Shown one piece after another: positions 25,522 to 34,336 of a stretch of 64,000 nucleotides of DNA. Origin of the DNA: VAZQ01 sp963835165 (GTDB taxonomy: Bacteria; Pseudomonadota; Alphaproteobacteria; Rhizobiales; Xanthobacteraceae); NCBI GenBank assembly GCA_963835165.1, contig CAWIGD010000052.1:1-64000 (forward strand), in the 5' to 3' direction. The notes below the pieces were generated by a model that was not told the origin of the DNA, did not search any database, and worked only from the letters and a program-made list of their open reading frames with translations. Position numbers and translations under genes: made by a program. Numbering within the stretch: the first letter of the stretch is position 1; each line of letters begins with the position of its first letter.

Positions 25522-26838
25522 ATGAACAAGATTGATCGACAGACTTCGCTTGCTCACAACGTCCGCCGCCTCGGTCATCTCGATCTCGCCGGCGCCGGCC
25601 AGGTCACGGTCGTGGGCTCCCACGCCTATGTCGGGCACATTCCGAACCAGGATCAGCTCGGCACCTCGATCATCGACATTTCCGAACCGCGCCAGCCGCG
25701 CGTGGTCGCCACCATCACGCTCGACGATCACGAATCCCACAGCCACAAGGTGCGGGTCGCCGGCGACATCATGATCGTCAATCACGAGCGCAACATGAGC
25801 AAGATCGGGCGCCGTGCCGAGCAGCTGCCGGCGGCCCGGCGCATGCTCGCCGAGGAGCTCAAGCGCGAGCCCACACGGCCGGAAATCGCCGCGAGGATGA
25901 GCGTGACCGAGGACGATCTGCGCGCGCTCGAGGAATTCGAGCAGCGCGGCTATCACAACGGCGGCTTCAAGATCTACGACGTATCCAAACCGGCGCAGCC
26001 GAAGCTCATCTGCTACCAGAAGACCGGCGGGATCGGCGTGCACCGCTTCGACATGGACGAGCGCTACGCCTACATCTCGACCGAGATGAAAGGCTATGTC
26101 GGCAACATCCTCGTCATCTACGATCTGCGCGATCCGCGCCAGCCGCGGGAACTCTCCCGCTGGTGGATGACCGGGCAGCATATCGAGGGCGGCGAGACTC
26201 CGACCTGGTCCGGCCGGCGGCACCGGCTGCACCATGCGTTGCGATTCGGCAACGAGATGTGGGCGAGCTGCTGGCACGGCGGCTTCTGGGTCGTCGACGT
26301 GTCCGACCTCGGCCGGCCGAAAAGTGCCGGCGGCTACAATTACCATCCGCTGTTTCCGGAGCCGACCCACACGGTGATGCCGGTGCCGGATCGCATCCGC
26401 GGCCGGCGCATCGCGCTTGCGATCGACGAGGAAGACCAGGCGCAGAGCGCAAGCGAAGAAGCGGCGCGGCGCGGGCGCGCGCATGCGTGCCTGCTGACCT
26501 TCGACGTCAGCGATCTCGGCGCCATCAAGCCGCTGGCGCAGTTTCAGGTGAGCGAGCTCGATTCACCCTTCAGCCGCGTCGGAGGCGCGCGCTTCGGCGC
26601 CCATCAGTTCTGCGAGCGCATGTCCGGCACCATCGCCTATGCGGTCTGGTTCGGCGGCGGGTTGCGGATCATCGACGTTGCTGATCCGCTGAGCCCGCGC
26701 GAGGTCGGCCATTTCATTCCGGAGCCGGTGGCGGGCCGCGCCGCGCCGCAGAGCAACGACGTCGCGCTCGACCAGCGTGGTCTCATCTACATGGTCGACC
26801 GCCACGTCGGGTTCGACATCTTGGAGTTTCAGGGCTGA
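25522..26838 (+). CDS. LVIVD-repeat protein with an inserted helical segment
   Basis: This 438-residue protein of LVIVD-type beta-propeller repeats has no signal peptide. Repeats read YVGHIPNQDQLGTSIIDIS, GGFKIYDVSKPAQPKLI, ILVIYDLRDPRQPRELS, FWVVDVSDLGRPKSAG, LTFDVSDLGAIKPLAQF and LRIIDVADPLSPREVGHF. Between the second and third blades, roughly residues 93-141, lies a helical insertion (AARRMLAEELKREPTRPEIA, then ARMSVTEDDLRALEEFEQRG). It resembles the winged-helix-like part of sigma region 3. ATG 25522 is used since the longer frame reads through the repeat element. The function is unknown; the family is often linked to extracellular or sensor roles. Confidence 0.75.
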   Translation: MNKIDRQTSLAHNVRRLGHLDLAGAGQVTVVGSHAYVGHIPNQDQLGTSIIDISEPRQPRVVATITLDDHESHSHKVRVAGDIMIVNHERNMSKIGRRAEQLPAARRMLAEELKREPTRPEIAARMSVTEDDLRALEEFEQRGYHNGGFKIYDVSKPAQPKLICYQKTGGIGVHRFDMDERYAYISTEMKGYVGNILVIYDLRDPRQPRELSRWWMTGQHIEGGETPTWSGRRHRLHHALRFGNEMWASCWHGGFWVVDVSDLGRPKSAGGYNYHPLFPEPTHTVMPVPDRIRGRRIALAIDEEDQAQSASEEAARRGRAHACLLTFDVSDLGAIKPLAQFQVSELDSPFSRVGGARFGAHQFCERMSGTIAYAVWFGGGLRIIDVADPLSPREVGHFIPEPVAGRAAPQSNDVALDQRGLIYMVDRHVGFDILEFQG

Positions 26839-26842
26839 TACG

Positions 26843-28429
26843 TCACTGCGTCGATTGATAGAACCGCTTGGCGTCCGCGCTGAAGGCTTTGCGCGACTCC
26901 GGGTCGATGTAGAACATATGCCCGCCGCGATAGAGGCTGAGCTGGGTGCGCGAGGGGTCGCCGATCGGCGGGAGATGGTCGAGCACGTAGCGGCTCACGG
27001 CGTAGGGCGTCACCATGTCGCTGTAGCCGTGCGCGACCAGCAGCCGAAACGACGGAATGAGCGAGAGCAGTTCCCGCACGTCGTCGGTGACGCTGGCCGT
27101 GCCGCGTCCGGAGCCCTCGCCCCAATCCCATTTTCCGGAGATGTCGGGTGACAGCAGGATGTACGTCATCTCGCTCTTGAAGCCGAGCTCGTCGCGCGCA
27201 TAGTTGGCGAAGGCGCCGCCGTAGGCGCGCGTGAGACCGTCGAGCAGGGGATCGGGGCCGCGCGCGGTCTCCTGCTCCGGGAACGGATCGGCGACCGCGA
27301 AGGTGGCGTCATAGCGGCTGACGATCTTGCCCTCGGCCGAGCGCAGATGCTTGACATAGGCGTCGCGGATGAACCCGCGCGATTTCGTGACGATGTCCTC
27401 GGGCAGCCCGGTGATTTGCGCCACGCGCTGATAAAAATTGCGCGCCGCATCGCCGCTGGGGCGCGGACCGGCGAGCGCCGTGAGATATTCGGTGAATGCA
27501 AAGCGCTCCGCCTCCGCCTGCGCCTCCTTGCTGAAGGTGCCTTTGCGTTCGAGTTCGGCCGCCGCCAGCGACGGCAGCTGCAACGCCGCGCCCAAAGCGA
27601 ACCGACTGCCGCCGAAGATCAACCCGCCCTCGATCAGCGGCGAGACCATCACGATCCCGGACACCATGATGCCCTGGTCGCGCTGCAGCGCCTGCGCCAC
27701 CTTGGCGGCGCGAAACCCGCCATAGCTTTCACCGAGGAGGTACTTGGGCGAATTGCCGCGGCCGTTCTTGCCGAGGTAGAGCGCGATCGTCTTGGCCAGC
27801 GTCTGCGCGTCTTGGCGCACGCCATAGAACGCGCTGCCGTTATCGGCCTTGGCCGGCCGGCTCCAGCCGGTTCCAACCGGATCGATCAGCACCAGGTCGG
27901 TGAAACCGAGCCAGGTCTGCGGATTGTCCTGCAGGCGCGCGGTCGCGGCGTCGTTGCCGGGAAACTCGAGGATCCTCGGACCGACCAGGCCCAGGTTCAG
28001 ATAGGCCGATGCCGCGCCCGGTCCGCCGTTGAAGGCGAAGGTGACGGGGCGGTTCGCCGCCTCGGCGTTGTTGGCGACATAGGCGGTGTAGTAGATCGCG
28101 GCCAACCGCTCGCCGGATTGATCGAACAACGACAGAGTTCCCGCGGTCGCGGTGTAGGCGAGCTTGCCGCCGGGGATGTCGATGGTGTGCTCGGTGACGG
28201 CATCCGCCGGCAGCAGCCGCAGCACGCTCTCGCGTGCTTCCGCCGGCCGTTGTTCGGCTTGCCGTGTTTCCGCATGTTGCTCCGTCTGCGGCGCCGGCGC
28301 CCGCCGCGGGCGTTCCTGCGCGCTCGCGAGCGTGGCCGTGCCGGCGAGCAGCAGCACCAGCAGCAGGCGCCAGGAACGAAGGCGGCTCAGCTTCGTCAGT
28401 TTGGGGAAGATGATTGCGGGCGTGGTCAT
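26843..28429 (-). CDS. S10 family serine carboxypeptidase
   Basis: This 528-residue secreted peptidase has a signal peptide (SWRLLLVLLLAGTATLASA) followed by a low-complexity Gln/Ala/Glu linker. The oxyanion motif FNGGPGAAS and nucleophile motif GESYGG (S235) are intact. So is YSDMVTPY with D471 and the His in YRGGHMFY (H504), completing the Ser-Asp-His triad. ATG 28429 gives a proper signal peptide; the longer frame to 28528 does not. It is monocistronic and ends four bases from the LVIVD gene stop on the opposite strand. Substrate specificity is unknown. Confidence 0.88.
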   Translation of the reverse strand: MTTPAIIFPKLTKLSRLRSWRLLLVLLLAGTATLASAQERPRRAPAPQTEQHAETRQAEQRPAEARESVLRLLPADAVTEHTIDIPGGKLAYTATAGTLSLFDQSGERLAAIYYTAYVANNAEAANRPVTFAFNGGPGAASAYLNLGLVGPRILEFPGNDAATARLQDNPQTWLGFTDLVLIDPVGTGWSRPAKADNGSAFYGVRQDAQTLAKTIALYLGKNGRGNSPKYLLGESYGGFRAAKVAQALQRDQGIMVSGIVMVSPLIEGGLIFGGSRFALGAALQLPSLAAAELERKGTFSKEAQAEAERFAFTEYLTALAGPRPSGDAARNFYQRVAQITGLPEDIVTKSRGFIRDAYVKHLRSAEGKIVSRYDATFAVADPFPEQETARGPDPLLDGLTRAYGGAFANYARDELGFKSEMTYILLSPDISGKWDWGEGSGRGTASVTDDVRELLSLIPSFRLLVAHGYSDMVTPYAVSRYVLDHLPPIGDPSRTQLSLYRGGHMFYIDPESRKAFSADAKRFYQSTQ

Positions 28430-28605
28430 GCGGCGTCCTGGGTCCATCGATCCTTCGGGCGCCCCCCGGCTCGGCCGCACCATATCGGTATCGCCCCCGC
28501 TGCTCAAACCCCGCTCCGCGGTGGACAACCGGCGGGAGATCAGGGAATGTCAGGCCTTCCCGGCGCTCTGCCGGGCCATGAGAATCACCTCATAGGTGCC
28601 GGAAA

Positions 28606-29799
28606 ATGCCGTTTCCCAAGGCCTCGCGTGCGCTCGAACGGTTCACGGTGCTCGATCTGACCCGGGTGCGCGCCGGCCCGACCTGCGTGCGCCAGCTCGC
28701 CGATTGGGGGGCCAACGTCATCAAGATCGAGTTACCGCCCGAGCCCGGCGGCGGTGAACCGCTGGGCGGCCCGCGCGAAGGGGCGGATTTCCAGAATCTG
28801 CACCGCAACAAGCGCAGCATGACGCTCAACCTCAAGGCGCCCGAAGCGCTGGCCGCTTTCAAGCGCATGGTGAAAAAAGCCGACGTGGTGGTCGAGAATT
28901 TTCGTCCCGACGTGAAGCGTCGTCTCGGCATCGACTATCCGCAACTGCGCAAGATCAACCCGAAGCTCGTCTATGCCAGCATTTCCGGGTTCGGGCAGAC
29001 CGGTCCCTATGCCTCGCGGCCGGGCTTCGACCAGATCGCGCAAGGCATGGGCGGACTGATGTCGATCACCGGCTTGCCCGGGCAGGGGCCGGTGCGCGTG
29101 GGCATCCCGATCGCCGACCTCACCGCGGGTTTGTTTTGCGCGCTTGGCATTCTGGTGGCGTTGCTGGAGCGCGACAAGTCGAAGCAGGGCCAGCATGTCA
29201 CGACTTCGCTGCTGCAGGCGCAGATCTTCATGCTCGATTTCCAGGGCGCGCGCTGGCTGATCGAGGGCGAGGTGCCCAAGCAGGCCGGCAACAATCATCC
29301 GACCAGCATCCCGACCGGCGTGTTCAAGACCGCCGACGGCCATATCAATATCGCTTCGACCGGCTCGAAAATCTGGGCGCGGTTTTGCGCAGCCGCCGAT
29401 GCGTCCGAGCTGTTGCAGCGGCCGGAATACCAGACCGCCGCGGAGCGCTCGAAAAACCGCGACGCTCTCAACGCCGACATCGAGACATACACGGTCAAGC
29501 GCACCAGTGCCGAATGGATCGAACGGCTCAACAAGGCCGGCGTCCCATGCGGGCCGATCTATTCGATCGACCAGGTCTACGCCGATCCGCAGGTCGAGCA
29601 TCTCGGCATGGCGCAGGCGGTGAAGACCAAGGACAAGTCGAAGCTGCGCATGGCGGGACAGCCGATGTCGCTGTCGCGCACGCCGAGCAGGCTGGTGGCG
29701 CGGCCGCCCAAGCTCGGCGAGCATACCGACGCGGTGCTCAAGGAGTTCGGATTCAGCGCGAAGGACATCGCGGCGCTGCGCAAGGCGAATGCGGTTTGA
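28606..29799 (+). CDS. CaiB/BaiF family (class III) CoA-transferase
   Basis: This 397-residue class III CoA-transferase moves CoA between acyl groups through an aspartyl anhydride. The catalytic Asp is D171 in VGIPIADLTAGL. The N-terminal TVLDLTRVRAGPTCVRQLADW, the GADF...NKRSMTLNL segment and SISGFGQTGPYASRPGFD are standard. Length and architecture are complete. It is followed, 50 bases on, by the enoyl-CoA hydratase family gene, making a CoA-ester catabolic pair. The acyl substrate is unknown. Confidence 0.92.
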   Translation: MPFPKASRALERFTVLDLTRVRAGPTCVRQLADWGANVIKIELPPEPGGGEPLGGPREGADFQNLHRNKRSMTLNLKAPEALAAFKRMVKKADVVVENFRPDVKRRLGIDYPQLRKINPKLVYASISGFGQTGPYASRPGFDQIAQGMGGLMSITGLPGQGPVRVGIPIADLTAGLFCALGILVALLERDKSKQGQHVTTSLLQAQIFMLDFQGARWLIEGEVPKQAGNNHPTSIPTGVFKTADGHINIASTGSKIWARFCAAADASELLQRPEYQTAAERSKNRDALNADIETYTVKRTSAEWIERLNKAGVPCGPIYSIDQVYADPQVEHLGMAQAVKTKDKSKLRMAGQPMSLSRTPSRLVARPPKLGEHTDAVLKEFGFSAKDIAALRKANAV

Positions 29800-29849
29800 C
29801 GAATGCAGGCGGTTTGGCGCGCATGACCACGGCGCGCGGAGGACAGGTG

Positions 29850-30650
29850 ATGGACGACGTGACCAAGACCGACAAGATGCTGTCGCGCAAGGATGGGCGC
29901 GTCGGCTACGTGATCTTCAACAACCCCGAGCGTCACAATGCGGTATCGCTCGACATGTGGGCGGCGACCAGCCGGATCCTGGAAGATTTCGCCAAGGACG
30001 ACGAGGTGCGCGTCGTCGTGCTGACCGGCGCCGGCGGCAAGGCCTTCGTGTCCGGCGCCGACATCTCGAAGTTCGAGAGCGAGCGCGCCACCCTCGACGC
30101 GACCAGGCATTACAACGCCACGGTCGAAAAGGCCTATGCGGGGGTGCAGGAGTTTTCCAAGCCCACCATCGCCATGATCCGCGGCTATTGCATCGGCGGC
30201 GGGCTCGGGCTCGCCGTGTGCTGCGATCTGCGGATCTGTTCAGACAATTCGCGCTTCGCGGTGCCCGCCGCGAAACTTGGCCTCGGCTACTCCTATGCCG
30301 GCCTGCGCCGGCTCGTCGATGTGGTCGGGCCGGCCTTCGCCCGGGAAATCTTCTTCACCGCGCGCCAGTTCGACGCCGAGGAGGCGCGCGCGATGGGGTT
30401 GGTCAATCGCGTCGTGCCCGAGGCCGAGCTCGAAGCCTATGTGAAGAACTACGCCGAGACCATCGCCGGCAACGCGCCGCTCACGGTCAAGGCGGTGAAG
30501 TACATCGTCGGCGAAGTCACCAAGGATGAGACCAAGCGCAACATCGCGCGCTGCGGCGAGATGGTGGATCAATGCTTCGCCAGCAACGACTTCATCGAGG
30601 GCCGCCGGGCGTTCATGGAGAAGCGCAAACCGGCATTCACCGGGAAGTGA
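29850..30650 (+). CDS. Enoyl-CoA hydratase/isomerase family protein with altered active site
   Basis: This 266-residue crotonase-superfamily protein starts at ATG 29850, preceded by GGAGG at good spacing; ATG 29823 is less well supported. The oxyanion-hole segments are clear (KAFVSGADISKFE, RGYCIGGGLGLAVCCDLRI). However, the two glutamates used by canonical hydratases are missing. The GGGxE position is Gly120 and the PE position is Ala140 (FAVPAAKLG). It may be an isomerase, hydrolase or dehalogenase-type member rather than a hydratase. It sits behind the CoA-transferase gene and is probably in the same transcript. Confidence 0.82.
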   Translation: MDDVTKTDKMLSRKDGRVGYVIFNNPERHNAVSLDMWAATSRILEDFAKDDEVRVVVLTGAGGKAFVSGADISKFESERATLDATRHYNATVEKAYAGVQEFSKPTIAMIRGYCIGGGLGLAVCCDLRICSDNSRFAVPAAKLGLGYSYAGLRRLVDVVGPAFAREIFFTARQFDAEEARAMGLVNRVVPEAELEAYVKNYAETIAGNAPLTVKAVKYIVGEVTKDETKRNIARCGEMVDQCFASNDFIEGRRAFMEKRKPAFTGK

Positions 30651-30809
30651 TGGTTTCGTCTCCGATCTCTGTTCAGTTCCCGGGGGCGGGGAGCAAAAGA
30701 AAACAGCGAGGCGGCAAGCTGTCGCGGATGCCGGGCACCGGTTTGGTGTTTCAATGGTCACAAGACCAGGCGGGCGGGCAAACCGGCCGGATACCCAGGA
30801 GGGAAGCGC

Positions 30810-31871
30810 GTGGCGTCGGTTGAATTGCGGGGATTGACCAAGCGCTACGGCGATCTCGCGGTGGTCGACAATGTGTCGCTGACCATCGATCACGGCCGGC
30901 TCGTGTGCCTGCTCGGCCCCTCCGGCTGCGGCAAGACGACGACGCTGCGCCTGATTGCGGGCTTCGTCGAGCCGTCGGCCGGCGAGATTCGCGTCGGCGA
31001 CAAGCTCATATCGTCCCCGGCGAGGACCACGCCGCCGGAACGGCGCAACATGTCGATGATCTTCCAGAGTTACGCGCTCTGGCCGCACATGACGGTTGCC
31101 GCGAACGTGGCCTATGGGCTCGAGCTGCGCAAGCTCGATCGCGATACGATCAAGCGCAAGCTGGCGGCGATCCTGGCGACCACCCATCTGGGCGCGCTCG
31201 CGGATCGCTATCCCGGGGAACTCTCGGGCGGCCAGCAACAGCGCGTTGCGCTCGCGCGCGCCCTGATCGTGGAACCCGAGACGCTGCTGCTGGACGAGCC
31301 CCTGTCGAATCTCGACGCGAATCTGCGGGAGGAGATGCGCTTCGAGGTGCGCCGCCTGCATGACGAGTACCGCTACACCACGGTCTACGTCACTCATGAC
31401 CAATCGGAAGCGATGACAACCGCCGACGTCATCGCGGTGATGAATCTCGGCAAGATCGAACAGGCGGGATCGCCCGAGGACATCTACGAGCGGCCGCGCT
31501 CGGAGTTCGTCGCCCGCTTCATCGGCTCGAGCAATGTCATCAAGGGCCAGGCGCTCGACGAGTCCCACCTTTCGTATGCCGGGTCCACCCTGCGCTGCAC
31601 CGGCGGCAGGTTCGCCGCGGGCAGCGCCGGTGCGGTGGCGGTCCGCCAGCACGTGGTCGGGCTGTTGGCCAAGAAGCCCGACACGACGGAGAACGTGGTG
31701 CCGGGAACGGTTGTGCGGCAGGTCTTTCTCGGATCGGGCCGCGACTACCTGGTGGAGATGCCGGACCGTACCCAATTGCGGGTGGTCGCATCTGCGGCCG
31801 AGAACATTCCGCAGGGAGCCGCGGTCTGGCTCCATCTGCCGCCGGAAAGCTGCCGTGTGCTGAGCGGATAG
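30810..31871 (+). CDS. ABC transporter ATP-binding protein (FbpC/PotA type)
   Basis: This 353-residue ATPase has a C-terminal TOBE-like domain. Walker A GPSGCGKTTTLRLIAGF, signature LSGGQQQRVALARALI, Walker B LLLDEPLSNLDAN and YVTHDQSEAM are intact. The start is GTG with AGGAGGG upstream. It opens an operon of ATPase, two binding proteins and one fused permease, an arrangement typical of iron(III)- or spermidine-type importers. The TOBE region (residues about 240-353) probably binds a regulator or substrate. Confidence 0.92.
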   Translation: MASVELRGLTKRYGDLAVVDNVSLTIDHGRLVCLLGPSGCGKTTTLRLIAGFVEPSAGEIRVGDKLISSPARTTPPERRNMSMIFQSYALWPHMTVAANVAYGLELRKLDRDTIKRKLAAILATTHLGALADRYPGELSGGQQQRVALARALIVEPETLLLDEPLSNLDANLREEMRFEVRRLHDEYRYTTVYVTHDQSEAMTTADVIAVMNLGKIEQAGSPEDIYERPRSEFVARFIGSSNVIKGQALDESHLSYAGSTLRCTGGRFAAGSAGAVAVRQHVVGLLAKKPDTTENVVPGTVVRQVFLGSGRDYLVEMPDRTQLRVVASAAENIPQGAAVWLHLPPESCRVLSG

Positions 31872-31915
31872 GAACGTCCCGGCAAGCGGATAACGAGATC
31901 AGTGAGGAGACGACA

Positions 31916-32980
31916 ATGAAGAAGCCGATAATTTCCAGGCGGGACGTGCTCCAGGGTTCGACCGCCTTGGCGGCATCGAGTGTGTTCGCGTCGGTGGCCT
32001 CGGCGGCTCCGCCCGCGAGCCCCGTCACGCCGCAACTGATCGAGGCGGCGAAGAAGGAAGGCAAGGTCGTCTTCTACACCTCGATCGACCTGCCGGTGGC
32101 GGAGCGCCTCGCCAAGACGTTCGAGGCGAAATACCCGGGCATTGCGGTGCGGGTGGAGCGCACCGGCGCCGAGCGCGTGTTCCAGCGCATCGGTCAGGAA
32201 TATGCAAGCCGGATCCATGCCGTCGACGTGGTCAATTCGTCCGATGCCGCGCATTTCATCGTGTGGAAGCGCGAAGGCATTCTCGAGCCCTACGTGCCCG
32301 AGGACGTGGCCAAGTATTATCCCGCCGAGCACAAGGATCCGGACGGCACGTTCGCGACCTTCCGCGCCTGGGTGTGCGTCATCGGCTACAACACCAACAT
32401 GGTGAAGGCCGAGGATGCACCCAAGAGCTATGCCGACCTGCTCGATCCGAAATGGACCAGCAAGATCGTCAAGGCGCATCCGAGCTATAGCGGCACCATC
32501 ATGACTGCGACCTATCAGATGTCGCGCGACCTCGGTTGGGAGTATTTCGAAAAGCTCGCCAAGCAGAAGGTGATGCAGGTGCAGTCGTCGGCCGACCCGC
32601 CGAAGAAGCTTGCGCTCGGCGAGCGGTCGGTGATGGCGGACGGCAACGAGTACAACATGTTCGTCGAGAAGGAGAAGGGGAGCCCGGTCGAGATCGTCTA
32701 CGCGACCGAGGGCTCGCCCCTGATCGTCGGCCCCAACGCGCTGTTCAAGAACGCCCCCAATCCGAACGCCGCGCGGCTGTTCCAGAGCTTCTGCTTCTCG
32801 CCCGAGGCCCAGCAGCTGTCGATCGACGTCGGCGGCCTGCGTTCGCTGCATCCCGAGGTCAAGGAGAAGCCTGGGCGCAAGCCGTTCAGCGAGATCAAGA
32901 AGATGAAGGACGATCCGGCGGCGGTGGAAAAGATGAGCGAGCAGATCAAGGCGCGCTACAGCAAGCTGTTCGGAGTGTAA
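31916..32980 (+). CDS. ABC extracellular solute-binding protein, family 1 (first of two)
   Basis: This 354-residue binding protein has a twin-arginine type leader (ISRRDVLQGSTALAASSVFASVASA). The mature domain (KVVFYTSIDLPVAERLAKTFEAKYPGI) is the AfuA/FbpA-like family 1 fold. It belongs to the iron/spermidine-type operon. A close paralogue follows as the next gene. ATG has GAGGAGA upstream. The ligand is not known; the family includes ferric iron, phosphonate and putrescine binders. Confidence 0.88.
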   Translation: MKKPIISRRDVLQGSTALAASSVFASVASAAPPASPVTPQLIEAAKKEGKVVFYTSIDLPVAERLAKTFEAKYPGIAVRVERTGAERVFQRIGQEYASRIHAVDVVNSSDAAHFIVWKREGILEPYVPEDVAKYYPAEHKDPDGTFATFRAWVCVIGYNTNMVKAEDAPKSYADLLDPKWTSKIVKAHPSYSGTIMTATYQMSRDLGWEYFEKLAKQKVMQVQSSADPPKKLALGERSVMADGNEYNMFVEKEKGSPVEIVYATEGSPLIVGPNALFKNAPNPNAARLFQSFCFSPEAQQLSIDVGGLRSLHPEVKEKPGRKPFSEIKKMKDDPAAVEKMSEQIKARYSKLFGV

Positions 32981-32994
32981 TGCCCGCTGTCATC

Positions 32995-33098
32995 GCCCGC
33001 GTAGGCGGGCAATGCAGTAACCACCGATGAGGAATTTTTTGTCGTCGTTGCCTCGCTTTCTGGCGGTGAGTACTGAATGCCCCGCATTCGCGGGGCAT
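32995..33098. repeat. REP-like palindrome pair
   Basis: GCCCGC/GCGGGC (32995-33010) and ATGCCCCGC/GCGGGGCAT (33077-33098) lie between the two binding-protein genes. They belong to the same palindrome family as 25373. Their position inside an operon suggests that they modulate mRNA processing rather than end transcription. Confidence 0.65.
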
Positions 33099-33138
33099 GA
33101 CAGCTGAGAATATGCCCGACTGGAATCGGGAGGAAACC

Positions 33139-34203
33139 ATGACCAAGCATCGTTTCTCCAGGCGCGACGTGCTCAACTCCGCAACCGCGCTGGCGGCGAC
33201 CGTCTTCGCTTCCCCGCTGCGCGCGGCGGCGCCGGAAGCATCGGCGATCACGCCGGCTCTGGTCGAGGCCGCGAAAAAAGAGGGCAAACTTGCCTTCTAC
33301 ACCGCCATGGACCTGGCGTTTGCCGAGCGGCTCGCCAAGACTTTCGAAGAGAAGTTCCCCGGGGTTGCCGTCCGCGTGGAGCGCTCCGGCGCCGAGCGCA
33401 TCTTCACCCGCATCGCCCAGGAATACGGCGGCAACATCAACGTCGTCGACGTGGTCAATACGGCGGATCAGGCGCATTGCATCGTATGGAAGCGCAACGG
33501 TTGGCTCGCGCCGTACCTGCCCGAGGAGGTCGCGAAGCATTTCGACCCGCAATACTACGACCCGGACGCCCTGCACGTCACGACGCGGATCCTGATCTCG
33601 CCGATCGCCTACAACACCAACTTGGTGAAGAAGGAGGACGCGCCGAAGAGCTTTGCCGACCTGCTTGATCCGAAATGGGCGGGCAAGCTGGTGAAGGGGC
33701 ACCCGGCTTACAGCGGCACCATCATGAACTCGACCTTCCAGACCGCGCGCGACCTCGGCTGGGGCTATTTCGAGAAACTCGCAAAGCAGCGCGTCCTGCA
33801 GGTCCAGTCGGCGACGGACACGCCGAAGAAGATCGCGCTCGGCGAGCGCGCGGTCATGGTCGACGGCGCCGGCTATCTCGTCATCCGCAACAAGGAGGAG
33901 GGCCAGCCGGTGGAGATCGTCTACCCCGAGGAGGGGACGCCGCTCGCCGGCAGTCCGAGCGCGGTGTTCAAGGCGGCGCCTAATCCGAACGCGGCGCGCC
34001 TGTTCCAGAATTGGATGCACTCACGCGAGGCCCAGCAGCTCCTTGTCGATTGGGCCCGTCAGTATTCGCCGCATCGCCAGACCGTGGAGAAGCCCGGCAT
34101 CCGCAAGCTCGCGGACATCAAGCTGATGAAAGAAGACCCCGAGAGCGTCGAGAAGATGGGCGATGAGATCAAGACGCGCTACGCCCAGATCTTCAGGGTG
34201 TGA
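33139..34203 (+). CDS. ABC extracellular solute-binding protein, family 1 (second of two)
   Basis: This 354-residue paralogue of the gene just upstream has the same length and the same motif order (LAFYTAMDLAFAERLAKTFE, RVERSGAERIFTRIAQEYG, KWAGKLVKGHPAYSGTIMN). Its twin-arginine leader is FSRRDVLNSATALAATVFASPLRA. ATG 33139 has GGGAGGAAA upstream. Two binding proteins for one permease suggest that the operon takes up related ligands, or that the pair arose by recent duplication and divergence. A strong stem-loop separates it from the permease. Confidence 0.88.
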   Translation: MTKHRFSRRDVLNSATALAATVFASPLRAAAPEASAITPALVEAAKKEGKLAFYTAMDLAFAERLAKTFEEKFPGVAVRVERSGAERIFTRIAQEYGGNINVVDVVNTADQAHCIVWKRNGWLAPYLPEEVAKHFDPQYYDPDALHVTTRILISPIAYNTNLVKKEDAPKSFADLLDPKWAGKLVKGHPAYSGTIMNSTFQTARDLGWGYFEKLAKQRVLQVQSATDTPKKIALGERAVMVDGAGYLVIRNKEEGQPVEIVYPEEGTPLAGSPSAVFKAAPNPNAARLFQNWMHSREAQQLLVDWARQYSPHRQTVEKPGIRKLADIKLMKEDPESVEKMGDEIKTRYAQIFRV

Positions 34204-34257
34204 TGCCGTTGACCACTGAACTCGTCATGCCCCGCGGCGGCGGGGCGTCCAATCGCC

Positions 34258-34289
34258 CCGGCGCCTGCAATGAAAAATGCAGGCGCCGG
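34258..34289. promoter_or_regulatory. Perfect 12-bp intercistronic stem-loop
   Basis: CCGGCGCCTGCA (34258-34269) and TGCAGGCGCCGG (34278-34289) form a perfect 12-bp stem around ATGAAAAA. It lies between the second binding-protein gene and the permease. A REP-like palindrome (ATGCCCCGC, 34227) precedes it. This is a good candidate for mRNA stabilisation or partial termination, making binding protein more abundant than permease. Confidence 0.6.
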
Positions 34290-34336
34290 AGGTTCGTGGA
34301 TCATCCATATTCGCGGATGACAGGCGCGCGGCTGTC

